Below are positions 48,195-57,894 of a DNA stretch of 64,000 bases, in pieces. The DNA comes from Pseudomonas sp. MM223 (GTDB lineage Bacteria; Pseudomonadota; Gammaproteobacteria; Pseudomonadales; Pseudomonadaceae). Position 1 is the stretch's first letter. Every line of letters starts with the position of its first letter. The notes beneath the pieces are model-generated. The model was not told the DNA's origin and searched no databases. It was given only the letters and a program-made list of their open reading frames with translations. The stretch covers positions 5,253,501 through 5,317,500 of the forward strand of contig OX352322.1 of NCBI GenBank assembly GCA_947090765.1. The letters run 5' to 3'. The position numbers and the translations under genes were made by a program.

Positions 48195-49433
48195 ATGAGA
48201 ATCTGCCATACCCTTCCCTTCGCCCTGCTTGGCGCCGGTGTCATCGCCGGCCTGCCGGGCACCAGCCTGGCTGCGGGTTTTGTCGAGGACAGCAAGGCTA
48301 CGCTCGGGCTGCGCAACTTCTACATCAACCGCAACTTCACCAACCCCAGTAACCCACAGAGCAAGGCCGAGGAGTGGACGCAAAGCTTCATTCTCGACGC
48401 CCGTTCGGGGTTCACCGAGGGGCCGGTCGGGTTCGGCGTGGATGTGCTGGGGCTGTGGTCGGTCAAGCTTGATGGCGGCGGCGGTACCTACGGCACAGCG
48501 TTGCTGCCGCGCCATGACGATGGCAAGCCGGCGGATGATTACGGACGTTTGGCCGTGGCCGGCAAGGCGCGTATCTCCAAAACCGAGCTGAAAATCGGCG
48601 AGTGGATGCCGGTGCTGCCGATTCTGCGTTCGGACGACGGGCGCTCGCTGCCGCAGACATTCCGCGGCGGGCAGGTCACCTCCAATGAAATCGCCGGGTT
48701 GACCCTGTACGGCGGCCAGTTCCGCGGCAACAGCCCGCGTAACGACGCCAGCATGGAAGACATGAGTTACGGAGGCGGCGTGTCAGACCGCTTCAACTTC
48801 GTCGGTGGCGAGTACAAATTCAACCAGGACCGCACGCTGGTCGGGCTGTGGAATGCCGTGCTGAAGGACGTGTACCAGCAGCAGTACCTGCAACTGAGCC
48901 ACAGCCAGCCGGTGGGTGACTGGACCCTGGGTGCCAACCTGGGCTACTTCCATGGCGATGAGGATGGCTCCGAACGCGCCGGGCAACTGGATAACAAGAC
49001 CTACTCCGGGATGTTCTCGGCCAAGTACGGAGGCAGCACGTTCTGGGTGGGGCTGCAGAAAGTCGATGGTGATACCTGGATGCGGGTCAACGGCAGCAGC
49101 GGCGGGACCTTGGCCAACGACAGCTACAACTCAAGCTTCGACAATGCCAACGAGCGTTCGTGGCAGGTGCGGCATGACTTCAACTTTGTCACCGTCGGGG
49201 TGCCGGGGCTGACCTTGATGAACCGCTATATCAGTGGGCGCGATGTGCATACCGGGTCGGTGACCGATGGCAAGGAGTGGGTACGGGAGACGGAGTTGGC
49301 GTATGTGATCCAGAGCGGGGCGTTCAAGGATTTGAGTGTGAAATGGCGGAACTCGTCGATTCGGCGGGATTACAGCAATAACGAGTTTGATGAGAACCGG
49401 TTGATCTTCAACTATCCGCTGTCGTTGCTTTAA
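48195..49433 (+). CDS. OprD-family porin of the uronate locus
   Basis: 412 residues: signal peptide ending TSLAAG, mature start GFVEDSKATLGLRNFYINRN, conserved EGPVGFGVDVLGLWSVKLDG, and terminal strand ENRLIFNYPLSLL. It shares the OprD family fold with the porin at 10270 but is clearly a distinct paralogue. Location upstream of udh and a shared operator suggest uptake of hexuronates or aldarates across the outer membrane. ATG 48195 has GGGAG upstream. Confidence 0.88.
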   Translation: MRICHTLPFALLGAGVIAGLPGTSLAAGFVEDSKATLGLRNFYINRNFTNPSNPQSKAEEWTQSFILDARSGFTEGPVGFGVDVLGLWSVKLDGGGGTYGTALLPRHDDGKPADDYGRLAVAGKARISKTELKIGEWMPVLPILRSDDGRSLPQTFRGGQVTSNEIAGLTLYGGQFRGNSPRNDASMEDMSYGGGVSDRFNFVGGEYKFNQDRTLVGLWNAVLKDVYQQQYLQLSHSQPVGDWTLGANLGYFHGDEDGSERAGQLDNKTYSGMFSAKYGGSTFWVGLQKVDGDTWMRVNGSSGGTLANDSYNSSFDNANERSWQVRHDFNFVTVGVPGLTLMNRYISGRDVHTGSVTDGKEWVRETELAYVIQSGAFKDLSVKWRNSSIRRDYSNNEFDENRLIFNYPLSLL

Positions 49434-49458
49434 CCGGAACATCGGCGCTGCCTTTATT

Positions 49459-49566
49459 GGGGCCGCTTTGCGGCCCATCGCCGGCAAGCCAGCTCCCACA
49501 CCGACCGCGCTGACTTCAAGGCATGTGCAGTACCTGTGGGGGCTGGCTTGCCGGCGAAGAGGCCGG
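49459..49566. repeat. REP pair (inverted), GCCGGCAAGCCAG subfamily
   Basis: Arms CATCGCCGGCAAGCCAGCTC and GGGGCTGGCTTGCCGGCGAA, between the porin and udh; may separate their transcripts. Confidence 0.88.
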
Positions 49567-49586
49567 CAAAAGAGACGCAGGCCTCA

Positions 49587-49636
49587 TTGACAACACCCAA
49601 ACCCACCGCCAATAATCAGCCAAGTCATACGACAAC
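49587..49636 (+). promoter_or_regulatory. Promoter and operator of the udh operon
   Basis: TTGACA (49587-49592), 18-bp spacer, AATAAT (49611-49616), then GTCATACGACAAC (49624-49636), a half-degenerate version of the porin operator at the same place relative to the -10 box. Confidence 0.78.
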
Positions 49637-49664
49637 CTACAACAATTAACAACAAGAGCCGGCC

Positions 49665-50470
49665 ATGACCACTACTCCCCTCAATCGCCTGCTGCTCACC
49701 GGAGCCGCAGGCGGCCTGGGCAAGGTCCTTCGCGAACGCCTGCAAGGCTACGCCGAGGTCCTGCGCCTTTCCGACATCAGCCCGATGGCACCAGCCGCTG
49801 GCCCGCATGAAGAGGTGATCACCTGCGACCTGGCCGACAAGGCAGCGGTCCATACGCTGGTCGAAGGCGTTGACGCCATCATCCACTTCGGCGGCGTGTC
49901 CACCGAGCATGCCTTCGAAGACATCCTCGGGCCAAACATCTGCGGCGTGTTCCATGTTTACGAGGCCGCACGCAAGCATGGCGTGAAACGCATCATCTTC
50001 GCCAGCTCCAACCACACCATCGGTTTCTACCGCCAGGATGAGCGCATCGACGCCCACTCCCCGCGCCGCCCCGACAGCTACTACGGGCTGTCCAAGTGCT
50101 ACGGCGAGGATGTCGCCAGTTTCTACTTCGACCGCTACGGCATCGAGACTGTCAGCATTCGCATCGGCTCGTCGTTCCCGCAACCGCAGAACCCCCGCAT
50201 GCTTTGCACCTGGCTGAGCTACGACGACCTGGTGCAACTGATCGAGCGCGGGCTGTTCACACCCGACGTTGGCCACACCATTGTCTACGGCGCCTCCGAC
50301 AACCGCACCGTGTGGTGGGACAACCGCCATGCCGAGCACCTTGGCTATGTGCCCAAGGACAGCCCGAACCCTTCCGCGCCGCCGTGGAGGCCCAGCCGGC
50401 ACCCGCCGCCGATGACCCGAGCATGGTCTACCAGGGCGGCGCCTTCGCCGTGGCCGGCCCGTTCAACTGA
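49665..50470 (+). CDS. udh: Uronate dehydrogenase, frame broken near 50364
   Basis: 268 residues when joined. Extended SDR enzyme that oxidises D-glucuronate or D-galacturonate to the aldaro-lactone with NAD+. The Rossmann motif LLLTGAAGGLGKVL, the DIS acidic residue after beta-2, and catalytic SYYGLSKCYGEDVA (Tyr-x3-Lys) are present. After YVPKDSP the frame is lost; adding one C to CCC at 50363-50365 gives EPFRAAVEAQPAPAADDPSM then AFAVAGPFN and stop at 50470. I infer a consensus error. First gene of a udh-gnl-TRAP operon. Confidence 0.9.
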
Positions 50471-50496
50471 ACCCACACACGCCAGGAGGCACGGCC

Positions 50497-51378
50497 ATGA
50501 ACTGCGAACTGATTGTCGACGCCCGCAACGGCACCGGCGAAAGCCCTGTGTGGCACCCCAGCGAACAGGCCCTGTACTGGGTCGATATTCCCGCCCGCCA
50601 GCTGCACCGCTGGCAGGCAGCCGATGGCAAGCACCAGCTCTGGCAGGCCGACGAGATGCTGGCCTGCATCGCCCGCAGTGGTCAGGGCTGGGTCGCCGGC
50701 ATGGAAAGCGGCATCTTCCAGCTCCAGGCCAAGGCCGACGGCAGCCTTGATAGCCGCCTGCTCAGCAAGGTGTCGCACGCCCAGGGCGGCATGCGTTTCA
50801 ACGACGGCCGCTGCGACCGCCAGGGCCGCTTCTGGGCCGGCACCATGCTGCTGGACATGCAACAAGGTGCCCACGTGGGTGCGTTGTACCGGCATGACGG
50901 AGAAGGCCAGCTGCACCTGCAGCAAGACGGCATGATCGTGCCAAACGGCCTGGCCTTCAGCCCCGATGGCACACGCATGTACCTGTCCGACTCGCACCCC
51001 AACGTGCAAAAGGTCTGGGCCTTCGACTACGACATCGACAGCGGCACGCCATACAACAAGCGGCTGTTTGTCGACATGCGCGGCTACCCTGGGCGCCCAG
51101 ATGGCGCAGCAATCGACCAGGACGGCTGCTACTGGATCTGCGGCAACGACGCCGGGCAGGTGCACTGCTTTACCCCGGATGGCCGCCTGGACCGCTCACT
51201 TAACGTGCCGGTGAAAAAGCCGGCAATGTGCGCCTTTGGCGGCGCCAGCCTGGACACCCTGTACGTCACCTCGATCCGCCCGGCAGGCACAGACCTCAGC
51301 GACCAGCCCCTGGCTGGCGGGGTTTTTGCCCTCAACCCTGGCACCAAGGGCCTGGAGGAACCTGCCTACCGGGGCTGA
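50497..51378 (+). CDS. gnl: SMP-30/gluconolactonase family lactonase
   Basis: 293-residue six-bladed beta-propeller of the regucalcin family. Typical residues are in GTGESPVWHPSEQALYWVD (metal-binding Glu), MRFNDGRCDRQGRFWAGTM, and FSPDGTRMYLSDS (metal Asp). In this context it should open the aldaro-lactone made by Udh. 26 bp after udh, with AGGAGG upstream of its ATG. Confidence 0.9.
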   Translation: MNCELIVDARNGTGESPVWHPSEQALYWVDIPARQLHRWQAADGKHQLWQADEMLACIARSGQGWVAGMESGIFQLQAKADGSLDSRLLSKVSHAQGGMRFNDGRCDRQGRFWAGTMLLDMQQGAHVGALYRHDGEGQLHLQQDGMIVPNGLAFSPDGTRMYLSDSHPNVQKVWAFDYDIDSGTPYNKRLFVDMRGYPGRPDGAAIDQDGCYWICGNDAGQVHCFTPDGRLDRSLNVPVKKPAMCAFGGASLDTLYVTSIRPAGTDLSDQPLAGGVFALNPGTKGLEEPAYRG

Positions 51379-51442
51379 CGCCCTTTGCCGCACCCACACT
51401 TGCACACACGAAACCAGATAATAAAAACCACGGAGTTTCATC

Positions 51443-52414
51443 ATGATCTTCAAACGCAAGCTGCTCCTTGCCGTACTCCCCTTCGCCTTCAGCGTGGCCA
51501 TGCCCGCCTCGGCCCTGGACATCAAGTTCGCCGAAATCCACCCGGCCGGCTACCCGACCGTGGTCGCCGAGCAGAACATGGGTAAAAAGCTTGAAGCCGC
51601 CAGCAATGGCGACATCACCTTCAAGATGTTCGCCGGTGGTGTGCTGGGCTCGGAAAAGGAAGTGATCGAACAAGCGCAGATCGGTGCCGTGCAGATGACC
51701 CGCGTCAGCCTGGGGATCGTCGGCCCGGTAGTGCCGGATGTGAACGTGTTCAACATGCCGTTCGTGTTCCGCGACCATGACCACATGCGCAAGATCATCG
51801 ACGGCGAGATCGGCCAGGAAATCCTCGACAAGATCACCAACTCCGATTTCAACCTGGTGGCCCTGGCCTGGATGGACGGCGGCTCGCGCAGCATCTATAC
51901 GAAAAAGCCGGTACGCAGCCTGGAAGACCTCAAGGGCATGAAGATTCGCGTACAGGGCAACCCGCTGTTCATCGACATGATGAACGCCATGGGCGGCAAC
52001 GGCATCGCCATGGACACCGGGGAAATCTTCAGCGCCCTGCAAACCGGCGTAATCGATGGTGCCGAGAACAACCCGCCCACCCTGCTTGAGCACAACCACT
52101 TCCAGAGCGCCAAGTACTACACCCTGACCGGCCACCTGATCCTGCCGGAACCCGTGGTGATGTCCAAGACCACCTGGAACAAGCTCAGCCCCGAGCAACA
52201 GGCCCTGGTGAAGAAGGTAGCGCGTGAGGCGCAGATGGAAGAACGTGCGCTGTGGGACGCCAAGTCCGCCGCCAGCGAAGAGAAGCTCAATGCCGCTGGC
52301 GTGGAATTCATCACCGTGGACAAGAAGCCGTTCTACGACGCCACCGCTTCGGTACGCGAAAAATACGGCGCGCAGTACGCCGACCTGATGAAGCGTATCG
52401 ACGCCGTCCAGTAA
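51443..52414 (+). CDS. TRAP transporter substrate-binding protein (DctP family)
   Basis: 323 residues. Signal peptide (MIFKRKLLLAVLPFAFSVAMPASA) then the periplasmic binding protein, with the conserved Arg in GMKIRVQGNPLFIDM (carboxylate anchor), and EIFSALQTGVIDGAENNPPT. It captures a carboxylated sugar; the operon points to glucuronate or galacturonate. Confidence 0.93.
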   Translation: MIFKRKLLLAVLPFAFSVAMPASALDIKFAEIHPAGYPTVVAEQNMGKKLEAASNGDITFKMFAGGVLGSEKEVIEQAQIGAVQMTRVSLGIVGPVVPDVNVFNMPFVFRDHDHMRKIIDGEIGQEILDKITNSDFNLVALAWMDGGSRSIYTKKPVRSLEDLKGMKIRVQGNPLFIDMMNAMGGNGIAMDTGEIFSALQTGVIDGAENNPPTLLEHNHFQSAKYYTLTGHLILPEPVVMSKTTWNKLSPEQQALVKKVAREAQMEERALWDAKSAASEEKLNAAGVEFITVDKKPFYDATASVREKYGAQYADLMKRIDAVQ

Positions 52415-52480
52415 CAGCGGCCCCTTCCCGAACGACCGCGGCAGTGCGGCGCCCGCCGCCCTGCCGCTTTGGTGATGCCC

Positions 52481-53008
52481 ATGAAAAACCTTTTCCTGCG
52501 TGCGAACGACACGCTATACCGCGGCTGCATCTGGATCGCAGGCCTGTCGATCCTAGCCATGTCGCTGATCATTCCCTGGGGCATCTTTGCCCGCTACGTG
52601 CTCGGCACTGGCGCCAGTTGGCCGGAGCCGGTGGCCATCCTGCTGATGGTGGTGTTCACCTTCGTCGGCGCGGCCGCCAGCTACCGGGCCGGGGCACACA
52701 TGGCCGTGGCAATGATCACCGACCGCTTGCCAGCCCTGCAGCGCCAGCTGGTGGCGCTGCTGGTGCAGGTGCTGATGATTCTGGTGTGCGTGTTCATGAC
52801 CTACTACGGCACCAAGTTGTGCATCACCACCTGGAACCAGTTTCTGGCATCCCTGCCGGGTGTGCGGGTGGGCATGACCTATGCGCCGATCCCGGTCGGT
52901 GGCGTGCTGACCCTGGTCTTTGTGCTGGAAAAACTCCTGCTGGGCGACCAGAGCCACCGCAAGGTGGTGCGTTTCGACCACGTAGAAGAAAGCGAAGGAG
53001 CGGCATAA
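52481..53008 (+). CDS. TRAP transporter small membrane subunit (DctQ family)
   Basis: About 175 residues with four hydrophobic helices (CIWIAGLSILAMSLIIPWGI; VAILLMVVFTFVGAAASY; LVALLVQVLMILVCVFMTY; VGGVLTLVFVLEKLLL). ATG 52481 chosen; ATG 52475 and upstream GTG/TTG are alternatives. Its stop abuts the DctM start. Confidence 0.9.
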   Translation: MKNLFLRANDTLYRGCIWIAGLSILAMSLIIPWGIFARYVLGTGASWPEPVAILLMVVFTFVGAAASYRAGAHMAVAMITDRLPALQRQLVALLVQVLMILVCVFMTYYGTKLCITTWNQFLASLPGVRVGMTYAPIPVGGVLTLVFVLEKLLLGDQSHRKVVRFDHVEESEGAA

Positions 53009-54289
53009 ATGGATGCGTTCATTCTGTTGGGCAGTTTTATTGCACTCATCCTGCTGGGCATGCCAGTGGCCTATGCCCTGGGCCTGTCGGCGTTGATTGG
53101 TGCCTGGTGGATCGACATCCCGCTGCAGGCGATGATGATCCAGGTGGCCAGTGGGGTTAACAAATTCTCGCTGCTGGCCATTCCGTTCTTCGTGCTGGCT
53201 GGCGCAATCATGGCCGAAGGCGGTATGTCACGACGGCTGGTGGCATTTGCCGGGGTGCTGGTGGGCTTTGTGCGTGGCGGGCTGTCGCTGGTCAACATCA
53301 TGGCCTCGACCTTCTTCGGTGCGATTTCCGGCTCGTCGGTGGCCGACACCGCCTCGGTGGGCTCAGTGCTGATCCCGGAAATGGAGCGCAAAGGCTACCC
53401 GCGTGAATTCTCCACCGCCGTTACCGTCAGTGGCTCGGTGCAGGCGCTGCTGACCCCGCCCAGCCACAACTCGGTGCTGTACTCACTGGCAGCGGGCGGC
53501 ACGGTGTCCATTGCTTCGCTGTTCATGGCGGGTGTCATGCCCGGTTTGCTGCTGAGTGCGGTGATGATGGGCTTGTGCCTGATCTTCGCCAGGAAGCGCA
53601 ACTACCCCAAGGGCGAAGTGATCCCGCTGCGCCAGGCCCTGAAGATTGCCGGTGAAGCGCTGTGGGGCCTGATGGCCATGGTGATCATCTTGGGCGGCAT
53701 CCTGTCGGGTGTGTTTACCGCGACCGAATCGGCAGCCGTGGCAGTGGTGTGGTCATTCTTCGTGACCATGTTCATCTACCGCGACTACAAGTGGCGCGAC
53801 CTGCCCAAGCTGATGCACCGCACGGTACGGACCATCTCCATCGTGATGATCCTGATCGGCTTTGCTGCCAGCTTCGGCTACGTGATGACGCTGATGCAGA
53901 TCCCGTCGAAGATCACCACGGCGTTCCTGACCCTGTCGGACAACCGCTATGTGATCCTGATGTGCATCAACTTCATGTTGTTGCTGCTGGGCACGGTGAT
54001 GGACATGGCGCCGCTGATTCTGATCCTTACGCCGATCCTGTTGCCGGTGATCACCGGTATTGGTGTAGACCCGGTGCACTTCGGCATGATCATGCTGGTG
54101 AACCTGGGCATAGGCTTGATCACCCCGCCGGTGGGCGCCGTGCTGTTCGTGGGCTCGGCCATTGGCAAGGTGAGCATCGAGTCGACGGTGAAGGCGCTGC
54201 TGCCGTTCTACCTGGCGCTGTTCCTGGTGCTGATGGCGGTGACTTACATTCCGGCCATTTCCCTGTGGCTGCCTAGCGTAGTGCTTTAA
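53009..54289 (+). CDS. TRAP transporter large membrane subunit (DctM family)
   Basis: 426 residues, about 12 membrane helices, with the family motifs ISGSSVADTASVGSVLIPEM (sodium-site loop) and TVMDMAPLILILTPILLPV. Couples Na+ entry to uptake with the DctP/DctQ partners upstream. Last gene of the operon. Confidence 0.94.
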   Translation: MDAFILLGSFIALILLGMPVAYALGLSALIGAWWIDIPLQAMMIQVASGVNKFSLLAIPFFVLAGAIMAEGGMSRRLVAFAGVLVGFVRGGLSLVNIMASTFFGAISGSSVADTASVGSVLIPEMERKGYPREFSTAVTVSGSVQALLTPPSHNSVLYSLAAGGTVSIASLFMAGVMPGLLLSAVMMGLCLIFARKRNYPKGEVIPLRQALKIAGEALWGLMAMVIILGGILSGVFTATESAAVAVVWSFFVTMFIYRDYKWRDLPKLMHRTVRTISIVMILIGFAASFGYVMTLMQIPSKITTAFLTLSDNRYVILMCINFMLLLLGTVMDMAPLILILTPILLPVITGIGVDPVHFGMIMLVNLGIGLITPPVGAVLFVGSAIGKVSIESTVKALLPFYLALFLVLMAVTYIPAISLWLPSVVL

Positions 54290-54307
54290 CTGCATTTGCG
54301 GTCTCCC

Positions 54308-54425
54308 TGTAGGAGCGGCCTTGTGCCGCGAAAGGGCCGCAAAGCGGCCCCAGCAGTATCAGCGTCAACGCTGGAGAACGGGGGCCGCCTTGCGGCCCTT
54401 TCGCGGCACAAGGCCGCTCCTGCAA
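54308..54425. repeat. REP pair (inverted), GGAGCGGCCTTGTG subfamily
   Basis: Arms TGTAGGAGCGGCCTTGTGCC and its complement, with GGGCCGCAAAGCGGCCC inner stem. Located after the TRAP operon. Confidence 0.9.
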
Positions 54426-54472
54426 GGACTGCGGTGCTGCTGGAAAACCTTTTTTGCAAATGGATCCTGCAC

Positions 54473-55396
54473 ATGGCTGTCCCCTCCTCTACTGCCCCTC
54501 TGTTCCCGCGCAAACTGGCAATTGCCCTGCTCGCCCTGCTGGCCTGTTCATTCGCCGGCAACCACATCGCCGCGCGCATCGCCTTCGATGACGGCACCGG
54601 CGTGTTGCTGGCGATTCTCTGCCGCTCAGGCATCACCTTGCTGGTACTGGCCTGCCTGCTGTTGTGGCAACGCCAGGCGCTGGGCCTGCCCGCTGGCACC
54701 CGGCATTGGCAGCTGCTGCTCGGCCTGCTGATCGCCACCCAAAGCCTGTGCCTGTACTCGGCGGTGGCGCGCATTCCGGTAGCACTGGCGCTGCTGGTGG
54801 GCAACACCTTCCCGATGCTGCTGGCGCTGCTCACATGGGCGCTGGGCGGCGCACGGCCTACCGGCCGCACCGTGCTGTTCATGGGCCTGATCCTTTGCGG
54901 CCTGGTGCTGGCGCTGGATGTACCGGCACGCCTGGCCGACAGCGGCGCAGCCAACCCGCACTGGGCGCTGGGGGTCAGCCTGGCCTTCGGCGCTGCCTGT
55001 GCCTTCGCCGGCGCCTTGTGGATCACCGACCACAAACTGGCCAGCGTGCGCGGCCCCGTGCGCAGTCTGCTGACCTTGCTGATCGTGTTCTCCAGCATGC
55101 TGGTCGCAGGCTTCAGCGGCGTGATGCCGTCTGGTTTGTCACTACCAGGCAGCAGCGCTGGCTGGGTGGCGTTGGCCAGCCTGGTGGTGCTGTATGGCCT
55201 GGCCTTCACCTTGCTGTTTGTGTGTGTGCCAAGGCTGAACATGGCGCAGAACGCACCGGTAATGAACGTCGAACCCATCGCCACGCTACTGCTGGGTTGG
55301 GCTTTGCTCGACCAGCAACTCGGCACCCTGCAATTACTCGGTGGCGCCGTGGTGGTGTGCGGCATCGTGCTGCTCACTTACCGTCGGGCCAGTTAA
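54473..55396 (+). CDS. DMT/EamA family transporter
   Basis: 307 residues, ten predicted membrane helices in two EamA repeats (FAGNHIAARIAFDDGTGVLL in the first; LNMAQNAPVMNVEPIATLLL in the second). Likely an exporter or importer of a small metabolite; substrate unknown. ATG 54473 chosen; the upstream reading runs through the REP pair. Confidence 0.85.
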   Translation: MAVPSSTAPLFPRKLAIALLALLACSFAGNHIAARIAFDDGTGVLLAILCRSGITLLVLACLLLWQRQALGLPAGTRHWQLLLGLLIATQSLCLYSAVARIPVALALLVGNTFPMLLALLTWALGGARPTGRTVLFMGLILCGLVLALDVPARLADSGAANPHWALGVSLAFGAACAFAGALWITDHKLASVRGPVRSLLTLLIVFSSMLVAGFSGVMPSGLSLPGSSAGWVALASLVVLYGLAFTLLFVCVPRLNMAQNAPVMNVEPIATLLLGWALLDQQLGTLQLLGGAVVVCGIVLLTYRRAS

Positions 55397-55420
55397 TTGA
55401 TCATGTAAAAGGAGCCTTGA

Positions 55421-56290
55421 ATGGCTGTGACCGAACTGCACCTGCAGGACCGCCTGACATGCCTGAGCCTGGCGCCAGAGCTGGGCGCCAGCCTGGTCAA
55501 CTGGGAAGTGAAGGCAACCGGGCAGGCATTGCTACGCCATTCCGACTCGGCCGCGCTAGCCGCTGGTACACCCCGGCGATTGGCATGCTACCCATTGGTG
55601 CCGTGGTCCAACCGTATTGCCGAGGGTGGGTATGCCAAGCCTGAAGGCTGGCAGACACTGGCGCCCAATACCGATCACGACCCCTACCCGATTCATGGCA
55701 GCGCCTGGCAGCAGGCCTGGCAGGTGGAGCACCACAGCGCGCGACGCGCACGCCTGACGCTGCACAGTGCAGTGCCGTTTGCCTACCTGGCGACGCTCGA
55801 TGTGCACTTGCATGAGGGTTGCCTGAACCTGGACCTGCATGTGAAGCACCTGGATGCGCGGGCCAACTGGTATGGACTGGGATTGCATCCCTACTTCCCG
55901 CGGTATCCCGATACGAAGCTGCATGCAACGGCGCGCAAGGTATGGTTGGCCGATGAGGGGCGACTGCCCTCTCATGAGGCCGAGATACCCGAGCAGTGGC
56001 GTTTTGAAGCCATGAAAGGTTTGCCTGGCACAGTCGTGGATCACGCTTTCAATGGCTGGCCGGGGGAATCCGTGATCGAACAACCCAGCGCCGGGTATCG
56101 GCTGGCATGCAGTGCAAGTGGGGCGGATCACTTTTTGCTGTTTTGCCCGCAGGGGCAAGGTTTTTTCTGCTTTGAGCCGGTTAGTCACCCGGTGAATGCG
56201 CATCACCTTGCGGGGCGGCCGGGGCTGAGGTTGTTGCAGCAGGGGGAATTCATGAGCCTGGGGTTCAAGATGCAGTATCAAGCTTTGTAA
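55421..56290 (+). CDS. Aldose 1-epimerase (mutarotase) family
   Basis: 289 residues, galactose-mutarotase fold. Seen: YPLVPWSNRIAEGGY (Arg), DHDPYPIHGSAWQQAWQVE (catalytic His), WYGLGLHPYFPR (His) and VDHAFNGWPGESVI. In this locus it would supply the uronate anomer used by Udh (inference). Gap of 24 bp after the EamA gene. Confidence 0.88.
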   Translation: MAVTELHLQDRLTCLSLAPELGASLVNWEVKATGQALLRHSDSAALAAGTPRRLACYPLVPWSNRIAEGGYAKPEGWQTLAPNTDHDPYPIHGSAWQQAWQVEHHSARRARLTLHSAVPFAYLATLDVHLHEGCLNLDLHVKHLDARANWYGLGLHPYFPRYPDTKLHATARKVWLADEGRLPSHEAEIPEQWRFEAMKGLPGTVVDHAFNGWPGESVIEQPSAGYRLACSASGADHFLLFCPQGQGFFCFEPVSHPVNAHHLAGRPGLRLLQQGEFMSLGFKMQYQAL

Positions 56291-56307
56291 TCGTGTTGCC
56301 TGGAATT

Positions 56308-56429
56308 GGGGCTGCTTTGCAGCCCATTCACAGCACAAGGCTGCTCCTACAAGGACCGCGTAACATTGAAACAACGCAGTCGCCTGTAGGAGCAGCCTTG
56401 TGCTGCGAATGGGCCGCACAGCGGTCCCA
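56308..56429. repeat. REP pair (inverted), CACAAGGCTGCTCCTAC subfamily
   Basis: Arms CAGCACAAGGCTGCTCCTAC and GTAGGAGCAGCCTTGTGCTG between the convergent epimerase and MFS genes. Confidence 0.9.
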
Positions 56430-56441
56430 GAATCTCAAACC

Positions 56442-57737
56442 CTATGCAACAGCCTCAACGGGTGTCGCCATCGGCTTTTCAGTCGAGGTACCCCGCACCT
56501 CCCGCGCCACCTTCCACACCAGCACTGCCGCCACAATGTCGAACGCGGCCAGCACCACGAACAGCGGGCTGTAACCAATCTGCGTGACCAGAATGCCGAA
56601 CACCAGGGTAAACACCGCCGCCCCCAAGTACCCGCACATGCCACCCATCCCAGTCGCCGTAGCCACCTGGTCCTTGCTGAACGAGTCCGAAGTAATCGAG
56701 TACAGCGCCCCCGAAAGCGTCTGATGGGCAAACCCGCCAATGCACAGCAAAAGGATCGCCGTGTACGGGCTTTCCACCAGGCCGATGCAGGCCGGGCCGA
56801 TCATGCAGCTGGCACCGAACACCAGCACCATCTTGCGCGAGGTGAACAGCGACACCTTGAAGTAGCGGTGGAACAGCGGGCTGAGATACCCGCCCAGCAC
56901 ACAGCCGATGTCCGCCGCGAGGAACGGCAGCCAGGCAAACATCGCCACTTCCTTGATGTTCATGTGCCGCTCGGTCATCAGGTACAGCGGAATCCAGGCA
57001 TTGAAGGTTTGCCAGGCCGGCTCGGAGAGGATCCGCGCCGAAGCGATGGCGTAAAAGTTGCGGGTCTTGAAAATGCGTTTCCACGCGCCCTTCTCGCGGG
57101 TGTCCTGTTTGAAGTGCGCTTCCTGCCCGGACAGGATGTAGTCGCGCTCTTCGTCACTCAGCCGCTTCTGGTCACGCGGGTGCTTGTATAACAGCATCCA
57201 CAGCAGGGTCCAGACGATGCCCGAAACACCGACGATCACGAACGCCAACTGCCAACCACTGTGCAGGATCGCCCACACCACCAATGGCGGTGCCAGCAAG
57301 GCACCAAGCGACGAGCCAATGTTGAACCAGCCGATCGCCACCGAGCGCTCCTTGGCCGGGAACCACTCGGTGGTAGCCTTGACCCCGGCCGGCAGGCCTG
57401 CGGCCTCGGTCATGCCCAGCAGCCCGCGCATGAAGGCCATGCTCTGCCAGCCGGTGGCCAGGGCCGCGCCGGCACAGGCCACCGACCAGGCCATGGCGAA
57501 CACGGCAAAACCCAGCTTGGTGCCGATGAAGTCGATGAACCAGCCGGCAACCGGCTGCATGAGGGCGTAGCACACCTGCCAACTGGCAACGATCTTGGCG
57601 TATTGCTCGGTAGTGATAGAGAGGTCGGTCATCAAGGTGGGGGCGGCCACCGAGAGGGTGTTGCGGGCGAGGTAGTTGACGACGAGCCCGGCCGTGACAA
57701 GGCTGACCATCCACCAACGGATGCCTTTCATCTTCAT
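56442..57737 (-). CDS. MFS permease of the glucarate/galactarate (ACS) family
   Basis: 431 residues, 12 membrane helices, of the anion:cation symporter family. Seen: NYLARNTLSVAAPTLMTDLS (TM1 region), GWFIDFIGTKLGF, GLLGMTEAAGLPAGVKATTE (TM4) and WFPAKERSVAIGWFN. It resembles GudP/ExuT permeases for hexuronates and aldarates. An operator of the udh type (57842-57854) lies upstream, which ties it to the uronate regulon. A second ATG two codons in is possible. Confidence 0.88.
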   Translation of the reverse strand: MKMKGIRWWMVSLVTAGLVVNYLARNTLSVAAPTLMTDLSITTEQYAKIVASWQVCYALMQPVAGWFIDFIGTKLGFAVFAMAWSVACAGAALATGWQSMAFMRGLLGMTEAAGLPAGVKATTEWFPAKERSVAIGWFNIGSSLGALLAPPLVVWAILHSGWQLAFVIVGVSGIVWTLLWMLLYKHPRDQKRLSDEERDYILSGQEAHFKQDTREKGAWKRIFKTRNFYAIASARILSEPAWQTFNAWIPLYLMTERHMNIKEVAMFAWLPFLAADIGCVLGGYLSPLFHRYFKVSLFTSRKMVLVFGASCMIGPACIGLVESPYTAILLLCIGGFAHQTLSGALYSITSDSFSKDQVATATGMGGMCGYLGAAVFTLVFGILVTQIGYSPLFVVLAAFDIVAAVLVWKVAREVRGTSTEKPMATPVEAVA

Positions 57738-57841
57738 GGTTCACCTGAGTTTCTTGTTTTTAGAGTGGCGAGCAATTGGTGCAAATGCCGGCAGGGCTAT
57801 TTGCGACAAATTGTTTCAGGCGAAAGATTGCCATGTCATAG

Positions 57842-57854
57842 GTCGTCGTACAAC
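57842..57854 (-). promoter_or_regulatory. Uronate-type operator of the MFS gene
   Basis: Minus strand GTTGTACGACGAC, one base from the porin operator half-site pattern, about 105 bp before the ATG and 2-13 bp after an AATAAT-like -10. A second partial site (GTTGTACGA, 57884-57892) lies about 40 bp away near the LysR stop. Confidence 0.72.
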
Positions 57855-57894
57855 AAATATTATTTCTAGCTGTTTCCAGTGTTGTTGTACGATC